Positions 32,162-45,085 of a DNA stretch of 64,000 bases are shown piece after piece (the first letter of the stretch is position 1; the number at the start of each line of letters is the position of its first letter). The stretch covers positions 38,008,273 to 38,072,272 of the forward strand of contig OX243818.1 in assembly GCA_945859605.1 (NCBI GenBank). Reading direction: 5' to 3'. The notes beneath the pieces were generated by a model. The model worked only from the letters and a program-made list of their open reading frames with translations. It was not told the DNA's origin and searched no databases. The DNA is from Lumbricus rubellus. Its lineage: Eukaryota; Annelida; Clitellata; Crassiclitellata; Lumbricidae. A program made the position numbers and the translations under genes.

Positions 32162-35100
32162 ATGGGTTACACCACCCATAACATGTGGAACTACAATTTC
32201 ACTTCGACACTAAAGCCACCGTTGACCAAAAAGCTCTTGGTCTGGCAAGATTACCTCGTGTTCGCAATCTCACTTTCTTTACCACTGATGATTGGTCTCT
32301 TCTTCTTCATCACCAGATATAAAAAGAAGGATTCAGCGGAAGATTTCTTAGTAGGTGAACGGTCCATAAATTTCATCGCCGTCGCTTTCAGTCTTCTCGG
32401 ATCACTTCTCAACGGAATATTTGTTATTGGAACGCCGTCAGAAGTTCGATATTTTGGAGCGAAAGTAATCTACAGCATACCCGGTCTTTTGCTGGCTGCT
32501 ACGATCGTATCGATTTTCTTTGTTCCTACATTCCAGGGCATGAAGTTTACCAGTGCTTATGAGGTACGTGTCAATTTTCGGTAGGTTATATCGTATCAAT
32601 TTATGTCTGAAACACTTCTTTATCTGCTCCGTGAATTCTAATGACATTGCTGTAGAAATGTTGATGACTGGAAGGATTTTCTGTTCATTTTCTTCCATAT
32701 CATTCTTAGGAGATTTTGCACTTAAAAAAATCGATTCACGCACATGAAACGAATAGAATTCTCTAAAGTAGGACTTCCTAAACTATCTTATTCACCACGA
32801 TATAGGCCAACTGCATTGACTGCGTTTCTTTATCTGTTTCCAAAACTGCTATGGATTATTATTATTGTTATTGACCAATATTCGCTAAGATTCAATTCGG
32901 ACACTGAGCAAGTCCTTCACTCGCAATTGCTCATGCTCTTCGGCGTGAAACTCAGATTTACTGTCTGCACTGAGTAGAAATCTTGAAGGCGCGCAATCGC
33001 AAGTGCTCATACATAGACTTTTAAGATTCCTAGGCGAGTCTGAATATTATTCGAACTTCCGGTAGGGGGTATACAAGGATTTTAATTTCAATGGTCCAAT
33101 ATATAAGCGAATTCTCGTTTATCATAGTTTAGGCCTACGCCTTTCCATCCTTTTAAAATTAACTCTATGTACCTTTTTCTTGCTTTTATAATATTGCATT
33201 GTGTGCTTTGTAGGCCTACTGGCTGAATGTTGCGAATCAGTGTATCAACTATTTTTTTGTTATTTTAGTACATAGAAAAGAGATACAACTTTCCGACGAG
33301 GATCATTGCATCGTTGACTTTCATTGTATCTGTGGTAAGTGCTATAACCTTCAGCATGGATTTTGTCATCACTCAAATTCTGTTCGTCCATTTATTTTCC
33401 TTCATAGCGTCTCTGACTCTGTTCACTGCTTCTATAATCGTTCTTCTTGTAATTAATTAATTATCGATATCTGGTAGTCATTTTCTACTCTGCACCGATT
33501 CGTGTTTCCACCAATCTTTCTGGCAAACGCAGAAAACAGCAACAAAAAGACATACAAAATGAGAATTGGAACATTTTTCAAGCATCTGGATTAATGGAGA
33601 AGTCGAGAATTAACCCAAACCACTGGCATAAAATAGACGAGACAATGATAAAGCCAAGTCTGCTATGTGGTTTGGAACGATTGACAATGCGTAACAGACA
33701 ACGTCAGAATGGAATTATTAGGCTATTCTAAGTTGGTTGAAGAAGATCGCAGGGATTTCAGACTGCAAAAAATAAGAAACGATTTCATTACACAATCATC
33801 AGATAATTAATCCATGATTCTGCTAGACAAAGTAGCTCAACGAAGACTCTGATAGATTCGACATGCAAAAGATGGCCAATAGGCTACCAGTTGACCGACT
33901 CCAACACAAAGCACTGAACGAAAGATTCGAAGGGAAAAGAAGCAAAGACATCAGGCTAAGACAGCATAGGAAACATTATTAAAATAATAATGGATATAAC
34001 ATCATTTTGACGAACAGCATACAGAAAATTAACTTAAATTAAATTAAATTCAGAAATTAGGCCCCTACTTATCGGAATTGTCCTTTTTGGTGTGCCTATT
34101 TGTTCCCTCGCTCTTATTCTACTTATTCACTTTGAGTATTTGCTTACTGCTGATTATGTCTTTACTTTGTTAAACATGCATGTACAATTGAATTGCTGGG
34201 ATCAATAAAAACATGTCTATGTCTAACACTGAAAGGAGCACTGGATCTGACGAGTGACCTAAGGCAATAAAATTGAGATCTTTCATTTTGAAACCACCGA
34301 CGACAAAGTAGCATAACTCATAACGATAGCCTACACATTAAAACAGTAGGCCACATAGAGCTTAGGCTCACACACATAGGCCTAATTTTGCATGTGTGCG
34401 TACCTGTGGTTCTGTATGGTTCAGTTAGCATAGGCTGGCGAAATTACTTATCTCAGGACTACATGTATGCATTAATAAAACAATGTGTGCAACCACAGTT
34501 TTTTCAATCAATGAGACTATGACTATTGATGTGTTCTGCAGGTTCTCTATTTGGCGGTTGTACTTTTTGTTCCTGCTTTGGCCTTTGCTCAAGGTAAATC
34601 TGCTATCTCTGCTTAAGTTTACAAAGAAATGTAAGGAAACAGAATCGTAGACAGTTACGGGAAAACTAATAAAAAATTGTAAGGATGAAAAACATCGTCA
34701 CAGAGCGCCTAAGCTATATTTTTTGTTTCTCAATGTAGTGGACCTATAACCTTTCTTCATTTTATGTCGTCTACCGACGGTTATGGATTGTTATCATAAG
34801 GTGAATACATTGCAAAACGTGACAAATAAAAAGGTAATATTAAAACCGACTTTATGTTCTTGTTTCAGTGACCGGTGTAAGCCATTATATCATAATTGCT
34901 GTGGCTGGAGTCGTATGCACCATATACACTGCAATGGTAAGATCAAATTGTTTTCTTAAACTGGAATTATAATTATTTTGCATGCGTGTATGTCTATGCA
35001 TAGGCCTATTATATATCCTGCACGTAGACGCTCGCATTTGATAAGCATGGATGAACAGAGTTGCTATATAGCTTTAGCGTTCAATATAGCCTATTATTTG

Positions 35101-38100
35101 CTATTGCATGGTCTTTAGCGTTTATCGCGGGATAGAGAAAAACAGAATTCTTGCTAAATTGAAGTCTGATTGATGATAATAATTTTTTTAAATGTACATG
35201 TAAGTGGTATCGACGATAGGATCCTCGCTGAAACTGGAACTGGATCGATGAGCAATAATTGATATTTCAATGAGAATTGGATTTGCGTGAGAAAACTGTT
35301 TTTCAAATAAGATCTGGATTGATTTAACGAATTCCTGTATAAATGGAAGTTGGATTGATGAAGCGTAGCCTATTCATGTCAAAGTGGAAGTCTGATCGAT
35401 GAAAATATAATTGCGCTGGATCAGGCGAAAAATTTAGAACGCTATATGTATATAAGGTGATAGCTTGCTAGCACATTATATATATACAATATATGAGATG
35501 ATAATGTAGGCCTATGCTGCATGTAGGCTTTGTAACTCCTACCCCGCGGACTGCCAAGTAGGCCTATATCTTAGAATAGCTTAAGCTGCATCATTAGTCC
35601 TAAACCCTTCGCATGGCTGCATACAAAAATAGTTTTTTTCTAGCAATAACTAAATGGTCAAAATTAAAATAAGTTTAAATAACAGATACTTTTTAAGCTT
35701 ACACCAGTCCTTTAGACAATAACATTATAGGGTAGAAATTTTACAGACATAATGCTGGACTCCGATATTTAAGTTAGAAGAGATTGTGATGTGTTTTTGG
35801 ATGATGCAGCTGTGAAATATAAGAATATATGAGCGGTCTGTTTGCCATTTCAGGGAGGAATCAGAGCTGTCGTGTACACGGACGCATTACAGATGATTAT
35901 ACTTTTGATTGGATTAATAGTGATATGTGTGTTGGGATCAAACAATGTTGGTGGAGGTCAGCAGGTGTGGGAAATTGCAAGAAGGACAGGACGCATCAAT
36001 TTTGCCCCGTAAGTAACTTTCTTAACTTGAGTAACTTAAGTAATAAAGTGTCACAAAACGGGGACATTACTTATTACAATTTGAAGAACGGGTTTGTTGC
36101 CTGAAAATGAAACTTGTTTACGTGGCTTCGAGTTTTTTTTATTATTCCGTTTTAAACAGGTGTATGCAGCGTAGGCCTACACCTTGCTTTAGTTATATAA
36201 TTATAGCTTCAATCTACCCTTCCGCTTTGTTTGCGCACTAAATAGGTAAGATAAAGCAATATGTACATTGTACAGGCTAACACTAAATATAGGCATAACC
36301 TATTACTTGTTTGCCGACTATTCGTATTCAGAGTTATATGAGCGGAAATCACAATATTCGCAAATAGCTATTATTATATTATTGTATTGTTGTAGGAAGC
36401 AAGGTGCCTTTAACCCAGATCCTCGTGCTCGTCATACATTCTGGACTCAAGTGCTCGGTATCGGGTCAACAGACTCAACAAACGCTGCGTTGTTCCTATG
36501 CAACCAAATGATGATTCAACGTTACATGGCCGTCGATACTCCGATGAAAGCTCAGGCGTAAGCACAACTTTTTAACGGTTCAACTTACGACTATAAGGAT
36601 CACTAAGCGGTCATTTTATCAGCAACAATTATTTATGATAATATCGTAAATCGTAGGGGCCAGGTTGATATTTATAAGGTCTTAGCTTTTCCGGGCTTTC
36701 TGTTTCTTATAGAGACCGTTCTGTATCCACAACTTGTAGGCCTACTCATGTTCTTTTTTGTTTATTTGGCAATAAATAAATAAATAGATAAAATGGTTGC
36801 TGTTAAAACGACACATTATGGGACATTTTATCATAATTAGAATTATAAGTTTAACTATATTTTTCATTTAGAAATACAAAGCCCTATCATATTTGATGAA
36901 GTCTTTACTCTTTAGCCAGTGTGGTCAAAAATTATTGATGGCACTGGCATCAGTTTTGCATCTCTAGTCGACACTAGAATAACTTCCTGAGTCTAACCGT
37001 ATGTGCATTGTGCTAGCGCTGAAATGTTTTTGTGTTTAATTCATTTTTTAAATTATTTTGCAGATCACTAATGCTTACGTGGTTGGCGCTTGTTCCAATG
37101 ACAGCTCTCGGAATTCTATTAGGACTTGTCATGAACGCCACATACGAATCGGATGCTGTTCGTTGTGACCCACTGATTGCTAAACAGATCAATTCCGGAG
37201 ACCAAGTAGGCCCTACTATTCACACTATTCCAAATATAATACAAATCATAAGCTTGTTATGTTTTATAACGCTTAATGGTTGTCTACACCCAATTTATTA
37301 GCTAGTAGGTCTAAGCAGTGGTGTAGGATGTGGTGGTGTAATGGTATGCTCTGTGTTTGTGACTGGACGGTTGCAGGCCTACCACTAAGAAAAATGAGTA
37401 CCCGGGTACTTGATGTTGTCATTTTAGATTGTTCCATACTTCATAATGCAGATATTGGGCGATTATACTGGAGTACCTGGACTCCTGATGGCTGCCATGT
37501 TTTCAGCTGCATTGAGGTAAGCAACAAACGAAAGCTACCATTGAAGTGCAATATTTAAAACGCAACACATTTTCGCCGATCATTGTGCTGCATCTTATTG
37601 TTACTAACGGAAGTACAGAGTGGGCCACAAAAGTAATCCCCTAAGGTTTTTGCTAGTATCTTGACCAAAAATAAGAATTTTTTAAATCAAGTTTTTTTGC
37701 TTAAAGGTAATTCATGTCTAATTAGCTATATAGCCTACAACAGCCAAATTGCATTGTAATCTCTGAAAAAGAACAAAGTTATATCACTTTTAGTTAGCCA
37801 AAGCACTGTTTTTGACGTTCTAAAAACTTAACGCAAAAAATTGCTAAAAACCATTTTATAAATGATGTCTATTTTCTATCAAAACCTTTTCTTTGTTGTT
37901 TCAGTTCCATTGCTTCTGTAGTAAATGCGTTGTCAGCAGTATTTCTTGTAGACATCATAACCCCTATAGTTTCTGTGACAAGAAAAGAACCTTTGAGTGA
38001 ATCTGCGAGGAAAAAGGTTGCTGTGATTATAGGTGAGGTCTATTCATAGGCCTATATTAAATTAATGTTCACTTGGAACTAACTTTTAGATTAGGCTACC

Positions 38101-41100
38101 TGAACTGGCAGCATTGCTTTGAAAGTCAATATAGTCTATGTATGACGCTTAGATAAATTTGATATGCTTCAACATAAGAATTTGCTATTCGCCAGTAGAC
38201 TAACAGTTACTGATCTCAGTAAAATCTAAAAGAACCACGCACATATTAGTCAATTATATTTGTTCAAGTATGTTCTGTTAAACGACGGATAATTTTTTTT
38301 ATAGAATTTGGAACCAATTCGGATGTCTCTTTCTCTCAAATGTATCTTACTTAAAATTAATTAAAAATTTTGGTTTTTGTGTTTTAGTGGTGTTCTTTGG
38401 ACTTCTAACAGTTGCACTCTCATTTGCAGCCGATAAATTCACAAGTAAAATTATCCAAGCTACAGGAACAATCTGGGGCGTGATAGACGGACCTTTGGCC
38501 GGAATCTTCATTGCTGGCTTCTTTATACCATTCTGCAACGCTGCCGTACGTTGATGTGTGAATTTTTGATTTTTCTGTCTAATATATACTATAGGCTTAG
38601 ACCTATTTGTTTAAAAGACTGTGTTGCGCAATTTTTTCAACAGATATTTTTATAACACCAACAACACGGATTTCGGGTTAACACTGAGGTCGATGTATAC
38701 CATGATGCAATGCCTTATTGACTATAGATTTTTCAATGGTTAAATTGTATGATGTGCTTTATGGCAAACGAACGGCAGAACTGCCAACATCAACACACAG
38801 ACTTTGTTGCCACAAGATGTCTACTAAATATTAGTCTAGACAATGAATACGCGTCGACTGACACGCATAACTCAATTAACTACATGTACGTCTGCACTGG
38901 GTTTTCTGTCAACAGTCCATTGCTAAAATATTAATCGACATATTTGTCTGTCGACGTTTGTTCCTTTCGTCAACATATTATTATTTTTCAAGTTCTACTT
39001 GACATCTATAGTTAGTCCTTCGCCTTCATCTTCCTTTATTGTTTCGAATTTCTAGGGAGCAATAGCTGGAATTTTCGGCGGCTTGATTCTAGCTCTGTGG
39101 ATATCCCTCGGAGGAATAATATACGCACCTCCTCCAAACATGCTACCTATCTCGAGTTGCAATGGAAATATGACGATATCATTACCTCTACCTTCAAACA
39201 GGTAATGATTCTAACATCGATGAATGGGATAATCTCTCAATGCTCGCATGTATGAACGTATTGTCTACAGAAAACAGTTTTCACAATTTCAACGACGTTA
39301 CAAAATAATATTATTAGTCAAAAACTTTTCTGTGACTATGACAATATTATGAGTTTTTAATGTCATCACGTTGTCTGTATTTTAGCCTTATAGGCCTACG
39401 ACTCAGGCCTACGTTGACTTAACACATTGAGTGCCACGTACGTATATATACGTACTTCATTAAGCCCACGGCAAGTGCCACGTACGTATATATACGTACT
39501 TCAGTAGACGCAATACAACGGTTATAGCTGGCAATAAATAAATAAATAAAAAATAATAACTACATAAATTTAATAATATATTAAATAATAAATAATAAAT
39601 TATATAAATAATAATAATAATAAATAATAAATAAATAATATAATAAATAATAAATAAATAATAAATAAATAATAATAAATAAATAATAAAATAATAATAA
39701 ATAAATAATAAATAATAATGAATATAATAATAAATAATAAATATAAAAAATAATAAGTAAATAATAATAAATAAATAATAATTAATAAATAAATAATAAA
39801 TAAATAATAATATAATAATATAAATAATAAATAATAATAATAATAAATAAATAATAATGAATTATAAATAATAAATAATAAATTATAAATATAAAAATAA
39901 TAAATAATAATAATAAATAATAAATAATAATTAATAAATAAATAATATTAATTAAAATAAATATATAATAATAATTAGTAAATAAATAATAAATAATAAT
40001 ATAATAAATAATAAAAAATAATATAATAAAAATAAAAATTAAAAATAATAAATTTGAAATCTTCATCGAAAACTAAAACTTACATTACAATAATAATAAT
40101 AATAATAAAAATAATAATAAATCATAAATAAATAATAAAATAAATAATAATAAATAAATAATAAATAAATAATAAATAAATAAAAAATAATAATGGATAA
40201 TAAATAATAAATAATAAATAAAAAAATAATAAAAAAATAAAAAAATAATAAATAATAATAAAAAAATAATTAATAAATAATAAATAAATAATTTTTTTAG
40301 CCCTCGTTTTACATTGGCACACGAGGCTGTTAACATCTCACCCTGTTCTGGCAGCGAATGTGTTAAATACTAAATTCCGCGATTTTGCTGTTTTTCGTGC
40401 AATTCCATTATTGCATAGACCCTATTCGAGATTTGAAATTCTTGCATAAATTCTTACTTAATTTACTTGCTTCTGTCCGCTGCATACTGATTTAAATTTT
40501 GAGTTTAATCATGCAATAGGATACTGGTGATTGACTCAATCTCCGTTCATGTACTGTATGTCAAGTGCGTGAAAAGCGCGTGCAATCCTGCCCGCGATTT
40601 TTTTAAAATCATAACCGAGTTCAACTTTTAATCGATTCCGTTACCAGGCGTATTGTCTTGGCTGTATGCTGTATAGTTACAGCCTTATTCTTTTTGCTTT
40701 GAAATTATAGCCTTATTTTGCTCTCCTCATTATCGTTCTGAACACAAACACTATAATTATTAGCAAAGCGTGTAGGCTACATAGCCTAGTGTTTGCTTGC
40801 ATTTAGCCAAGTTCAAACGTCTCTTGTTACTGATTAAAAAGACTGCTTCGAATCATTTTAGCTGCTACATTCGGCCTAATTATTAATTATTTTGTTCCAA
40901 CATTTCAGCTCAAATTGGTTTCCACTCTTGGAATTGTACAAAGTCACCTACGGCTGGTATGGCGTTATAGGAATCTTTAGCTCACTGATTATCAACATCG
41001 TCGTGTCTTTGATTTCAAGCGCAATAATGGAACTATGTGTAAAAAGAGGATGGACTTTGAGTAAGTAGCCTACTTTCGCACTGACTTGTAACTTCTGAAA

Positions 41101-43454
41101 TGCATAATATTTGCCACTTAGTTTTTATGATGATGAGGGTTTCTGCCCGAAGGCAGGTTTATTGGCTTTACGCCCCTGGGGATGAGATGAGTGAGGTGGT
41201 TTCCCGTTGCCTTCCTCACAGACAATGATAGGTAAGCAACTTGCCCAAGGTCGCTCCGCAGCAGCTTGCACCACCGCGACGCATGCGTGCTAGCCAGAGA
41301 TATCTAAATCTCCGAGTGTCAACTCCCAGCCCGGGGCTTGTTGTATCCAACAGACGAACGCCGCTCTTGCTTGCCGGTGTAAAGGTTTCAGATTACCCCC
41401 TCCTAAACATTACCCCCCTTAAAACTGTAAATTGGACCAATCATCGCATTTATTGCACTAAGATAATCGGAAAAATCATCCCGCTTCTTGTTTTGGTCTG
41501 AAGATTTTCATCCGTCATCCCACTTCGTGGTTTGTTATCAATAATTTCATCTGTAACTAAAATACTAATCGCCGCTGAAGTTACAATGGAGAAAATGTCT
41601 TCGAGGCTATTATTGTTTTCGGATCAAAATATTGATAACAAAACACGAAGTGGTATGACGGATGATTTATTTTCTGCAGACCAAAACAAGAAGCGGGATG
41701 ATTTTTCTGATTTTATTAGTGCAATAATTGCGATGATTGATGCAAATCTAGTTTCCGGGGGGTAATCTGAGACCGGTTTCAAGTTACCGGGGGGTAATGT
41801 TTAGGAGGGGGTAATTTGAAACCTTTACACCGGTGTAGTTAACTAGTCCAGTTAGTTTTTATATGAACAAGTAAATGAACTGTAGCCTACGTGTATCTCT
41901 ATAGTGTCAACAATGATATTTGAAATGCCAGTTGGTCGTTGTTTGGAAGGTTGGGACTGCCTTAGTTCTGGCACGAGTTGACTGCACGGTAAACCCCACG
42001 TTTGCATGACTCTAATGTTATTGACCTACTGTTGATTAGGGTAGCAGGTCTTCACATGAGGGAAGCAAGATGGCGGTGAAGTGAAGTGATCTAACAATTT
42101 AATTAATTTCCATATCTCAAGAGTAGATAACTATTGTCTCGAAATGGATACATAGGCTGCCCTGTTCTGTGGGATAATTGTCCCTTTCGGGTTGATGGAC
42201 AATTATTGGATATTGTGGGATAACGATGTCTGATTTGAGAGCAGTAAATAGTTATACATAATTATGTTAGCTGATAGCATTAATCCTGTTAAGTACGTAT
42301 ATTTCTATTTTAGATCGAATTCAAAAGATTCCACCATCTCTCATGTACTCCTGTGCAGACCATGTGTATTGCTATTGTCCTGAGTCGTGCAAGAAGCCGT
42401 ACAGATGTGGTGTTGATTATGAGAAATCTGAAATCATAAACGGAGAAGCTGTGGATGTAAGAATCGCCTTTTATATTGATGTAAATAATTGTCAGGAATC
42501 GTTGATTTGTCATAACATAGACGGCTATTATTTTACTATTCTACAGATCAGTGGGTTTACTAGCAAGTAGACCGCAACACACGGAGTGGGCCATTAAAAG
42601 AGTAATCGCCTAAGGCTTATTGACAATATCTTGACCAAAAATAAGAAAGACTGTTTCAAATCAAATTTTACGGGCTGAATGCACATTTTTCCTGTCATTG
42701 CATAACACCTTGGCTGTTTTCATTTTTTCACCAACGTACATGTAGCTGTAAATTACTGTGATGTTACTTAGTTGCTAAGACTTAGTGACATCACAGTGAT
42801 TTGCAACTACGCTGGTGCGTGCTTCTTTTGCAATAATTAGTAACAGTAATGATTGTTTGGGAAAATAAAGCTCATTAATTTTTATAATAATTATTTGAGA
42901 TTATGTCTTAATAAAATCTTTTTTTTATTTTTGTTGCGTCACTTTTTGGTTGGTCAATGAATAGTGGGTGGCTCACTAAAAGCGATATAACTTTTGCTTT
43001 GTTTCAAATATTTCGATAAAGTTTAGCTACTGTACGTAGATATGAATTACGCCTACTTACGGCCCCGTACGACGTGATGAGAAAACTTAAATTTTTTTGG
43101 CCAAGATATCGACAAAAACCGTAAGGTGTTACTTTTATGGCCCACCCTGTAGTCTTCTTTTGTCTCTTTCTAATATTTTCAACCACTTTGGTCGTAGCAC
43201 TTACAGCTCATCACCTTTGATCAGAGAATTTCTACGAAAATCCAAATTCTCTTTAATTGTTAGCCTAGTGTATAGCCAGTACTGTAACAGCGTTTACACG
43301 GTTTTTACATGCCGTTTACTTTGTTTGCATGAATGCTTTAATAATTATATGGAACAATTTGTTGCAGGTTCTTAAGAAAGAAGGGGTTGACAATAAACAT
43401 TTCACCGACGACACGCCTGACTACGAGGAGAAATCGGACTCATCTAAATTTTAA
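32162..43454 (+). CDS. Sodium-coupled cotransporter, SLC5 family (SMCT/SMVT-like), 14 coding exons
   Basis: Exons: 32162-32563, 33269-33334, 34542-34593, 34869-34936, 35854-36008, 36396-36557, 37064-37205, 37428-37516, 37905-38032, 38388-38545, 39056-39201, 40909-41060, 42314-42456, 43368-43454. All junctions are AG/GT with matching phases and give 649 residues plus stop, the usual length for SLC5 proteins. Diagnostic stretches: SAEDFLVGERS, GTPSEVRYFGAK, FTSAYEYIEKRYNF, PALAFAQVTG, MGGIRAVVYTDALQ, SSIASVVNALSAVFLVD. These match the SLC5A5/6/8/12 branch, which imports monocarboxylates, vitamins or iodide with sodium through 13-14 membrane helices at the plasma membrane. The substrate cannot be told here. 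The C-terminus is cytosolic and acidic, ending SKF, a possible class I PDZ ligand. The AG at 32158-32159 just before the ATG suggests an intron in the 5' UTR. No AATAAA is evident just downstream. Confidence 0.93.
32895..33025 (+). repeat. SINE 3' part in SLC5 intron 1
   Basis: GAGCAAGTCCTTCACTCGCAATTGCTC and CGGCGTGAAACTC match the body of the tRNA-derived SINE at 44526-44742. The tRNA-like head is missing. Confidence 0.6.
33570..33965 (+). pseudogene. LINE RT C-terminal remnant in SLC5 intron 2
   Basis: With stops and frameshifts ignored, the translation reads KPSLLCGLERLTMRNRQ and later RFEGKRSKDI, recalling the YPALLYGSETW...EGKR.RG stretch of LINE reverse transcriptases. Heavily decayed. 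Confidence 0.5.
35180..35420. repeat. Decayed 'AGAAGCTGGAT' repeat in SLC5 intron 4
   Basis: Four or more degenerate copies of (A)AxTGGAAxTxGATTGATGA, the core motif of the elements at 18255, 19893 and 54169. No terminal arrays are left. Confidence 0.5.
37316..37385 (+). repeat. SINE head fragment in SLC5 intron 7
   Basis: GTGGTGTAGGATGTGGTGGTGTAATGGTATGCTC resembles the tRNA-like start of SINEs at 44526, 50505 and 55280. The 3' part is absent. Confidence 0.5.
37616..37690. repeat. mariner-like left end in SLC5 intron 8
   Basis: After TA, CAGAGTGGGCCACAAAAGTAATC and CTTGACCAAAAATAAG match the left end of the element at 42580-43149. No right end was found. Confidence 0.55.
39423..40362. mobile_element. 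piggyBac-like element with expanded (TAAA)n/(TAA)n interior, SLC5 intron 11
   Basis: TTAA flanks at 39419-39422 and 40363-40366; termini CACATTGAGTGCC and GGCAGCGAATGTG are inverted repeats. The left subterminal region has two tandem copies of GTGCCACGTACGTATATATACG-like palindromes. From about 39520 to 40290 the interior is almost only A and T in TAAA/TAA units, which generates long spurious Ile/Tyr/Leu ORFs on the minus strand. Confidence 0.8.
41135..41373 (-). repeat. SINE-like fragment in SLC5 intron 12
   Basis: Contains AACTTGCCCAAGGTCGC and GCTTGCACCACCGCG, resembling the reverse complement of the SINE body (compare 58480-58640). Partial and diverged. Confidence 0.45.
41374..41833. mobile_element. 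Foldback element, CCGGTGTAAAGG family (complete copy)
   Basis: Ends CCGGTGTAAAGGTTTCA and its complement TTTGAAACCTTTACACCGG. The two 220-bp halves are inverted copies of each other: ATTACCCCCTCC, ATCATCGCATTTATTGCAC, ATCCCGCTTCTTGTTTTGG and CACTTCGTGG recur in reverse on the right. The centre is near 41595 (GAAGTTACAATGGAGAAAATG). Other copies: 54897-55140 (left half) and 59056-59797. Confidence 0.85.
42580..43149. mobile_element. mariner-like non-autonomous element in SLC5 intron 13
   Basis: Left end CGGAGTGGGCCATTAAAAGAG and right end GGTGTTACTTTTATGGCCCACCCTG are inverted repeats, extending through the CTTGACC/GGCCAAGATATC segment (about 60 bp). TA follows the right end. The family also appears at 37616 and up to 52395. 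The superfamily is inferred from the TA target only. Confidence 0.65.
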
Positions 43455-43539
43455 TTAATTTTCTATAGCTTTCGACAGGATGCAATTAATTGTTTTAGGT
43501 GATGGCTGTGATAGGTTTTGATAAATTTATTTGCATAAA

Positions 43540-43700
43540 AATTAGGGCTGATGTTCGATTAAAAATTTTAATCGAAATTAATCGTGCGATTAATTTTTTA
43601 ATCGCAATTAACGCCAAATTAATCGCAATACATTTCCGTCAAATATATTAATCTTACTATTTTCTAAGGACCCCTGAAGCATATAATTTTAATGACTGAT
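43540..43700. repeat. hAT-like left end fragment
   Basis: GGGCTGATGTTCGATTAAAAATTTTAATCG and AATCGTGCGATTAATTTTTTAATCG are typical of hAT ends beginning GGGCTG...CGATTAATCG. The rest up to the gap shows no gene. Confidence 0.4.
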
Positions 43701-44277
43701 TGCATTATTTCTATTACAAACATACTCAATAACCTTTGGCTTAGTATGCTTAGGCCTATTTAATCTGCATTAAGTTTATTGAACAGTTTAGTATGACAGA
43801 CAGTATTGAATTGAAACACTGTTCAAATCAGTCAAAACCTCAAACTCCCGTTATTTTTTCATTTGAGCCACCTTTAATTAAAATGATATAGACCTAAATG
43901 AAAATTAGACAACCGTTTTCTGACTATCAAAATTAATTATTGATTCAGCCAATTGTATATGCAGACCAGTTTATTTACATCGGTCGGTTCAAATGATGAT
44001 CTTATTAATTAAGAATAGTAGGTCTACTATTGAACCTCTTTATTTAGTCACAATTTTTCACAAGAGGTTGCGGTTCTTGACAAACCTCGTCTCAGTTGTC
44101 CTTCGGTAAACATTTATCATTTGAAACCTGGATCCAATGGTCTTGCCATCTCCTGGAGTTCAACCAATGTAGTCTGACGGGGTGAGGAAACAACTTTAGT
44201 GGACGATGCGATGCGGCCGATGTCGACGGCTCGTCGTTAGCGTTTGACGCATGTTAGGCGATAATTGAGCAAAGAAT
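43700..44277. other. No gene seen (SLC5 3' flank)
   Basis: AT-rich then mixed DNA up to the assembly gap. The stretch 44200-44260 (CGATGTCGACGGCTCGTCG) is GC-rich, but nothing codes convincingly. Confidence 0.45.
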
Positions 44278-44477
44278 NNNNNNNNNNNNNNNNNNNNNNN
44301 NNNNNNNNNNNNNNNNNNNNNNNNNNNNNNNNNNNNNNNNNNNNNNNNNNNNNNNNNNNNNNNNNNNNNNNNNNNNNNNNNNNNNNNNNNNNNNNNNNNN
44401 NNNNNNNNNNNNNNNNNNNNNNNNNNNNNNNNNNNNNNNNNNNNNNNNNNNNNNNNNNNNNNNNNNNNNNNNNNNNN
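44278..44477. other. Assembly gap, 200 N
   Basis: Exactly 200 undetermined bases, probably a placeholder size. The ORFs spanning it are meaningless. It may hide the 5' exon of the downstream gene. Confidence 0.98.
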
Positions 44478-44525
44478 TCTCTACAATATTACAGAGCATG
44501 TCAGATGCTTGAAGTCTAAACAAAC

Positions 44526-44742
44526 TTGTGGGACACAGTGGTGCAGTGGATGTGTTCGCTGCCTTGCAGCCGGAGGGGTGCAGGTTTGAATCCACCCCAT
44601 CCGCCGTGTAGGAACCTTGGGCAAGTCCTTCACTCGCTTCGGCCCTAAACTCCGATGCAGTGTCCGCGCTGTAGTGGGGAGCGCTTCTGAGTAGTGGTCT
44701 TGAAGGGGCGCTATAACAAATGCACATTCAAACAAACAAATT
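44526..44742 (+). repeat. tRNA-derived SINE, full-length copy
   Basis: TGGTGCAGTGG (44539-44549) fits the Pol III A box and GGTTTGAATCC (44583-44593) the B box with one mismatch; spacing is tRNA-like. The body has GGGCAAGTCCTTCACTCG and AACTCCGATGCAGTGTCCG; the tail has GGGGCGCTATAACAAATGCACATTC. AAACAAAC occurs on both sides as a likely target duplication. Other copies: 55283-55515, 58480-58640 (-), and fragments at 32895, 37316, 50505 and 50930. Confidence 0.85.
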
Positions 44743-44789
44743 ATAGGAGCCTAGATAAAATGAACCTTCCATTAAAAATCTGATTCAGA

Positions 44790-45085
44790 AAAGAAAGAAG
44801 GATTTCAGATTGGAGAGCTGAATCTTTTGCCATTTTCATTGGCCAAGAATTCTGACGACCTATTTTTAGTCGTTCGGTCGAAATCTCATGGAAATTGTCC
44901 AATTGTCACGCCACATTTTTGACTCTTTTTTAGTCATTTGGTCGAAATCTCATGGATAGCCTATATTTAATTTTTAAGGGGGCTGAGCATCGAATTAGGG
45001 CCTATTTCATTTTTCCATGTAAAAACCGGATTGCTTTGTTAGTGGGACTTAGCCCCCTACCCCTCTAGCGCCGCTACAGGAAACC
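44790..45085. repeat. hAT-type MITE fragment
   Basis: Contains two copies of GACxxxTTTTTAGTC(G/A)TT with GGTCGAAATCTCATGGA, then GGGACTTAGCCCCCTACCCC and a CTCTAGCGCCGCTACAGG end like CCTGGCGCCGCCACTG. The other end is probably lost near the gap. Confidence 0.5.

Noticed and set aside
39782..40336. Ile/Tyr/Phe-rich ORFs of 66-94 aa
   Set aside because: Products of TAAA/TAA simple repeats.
44539..44593. A functional tRNA gene
   Set aside because: A and B boxes are present but no cloverleaf could be drawn; body and tail identify a SINE.
44254..44735. ORFs spanning the N run and SINE
   Set aside because: They translate unknown bases and a tRNA-derived SINE.
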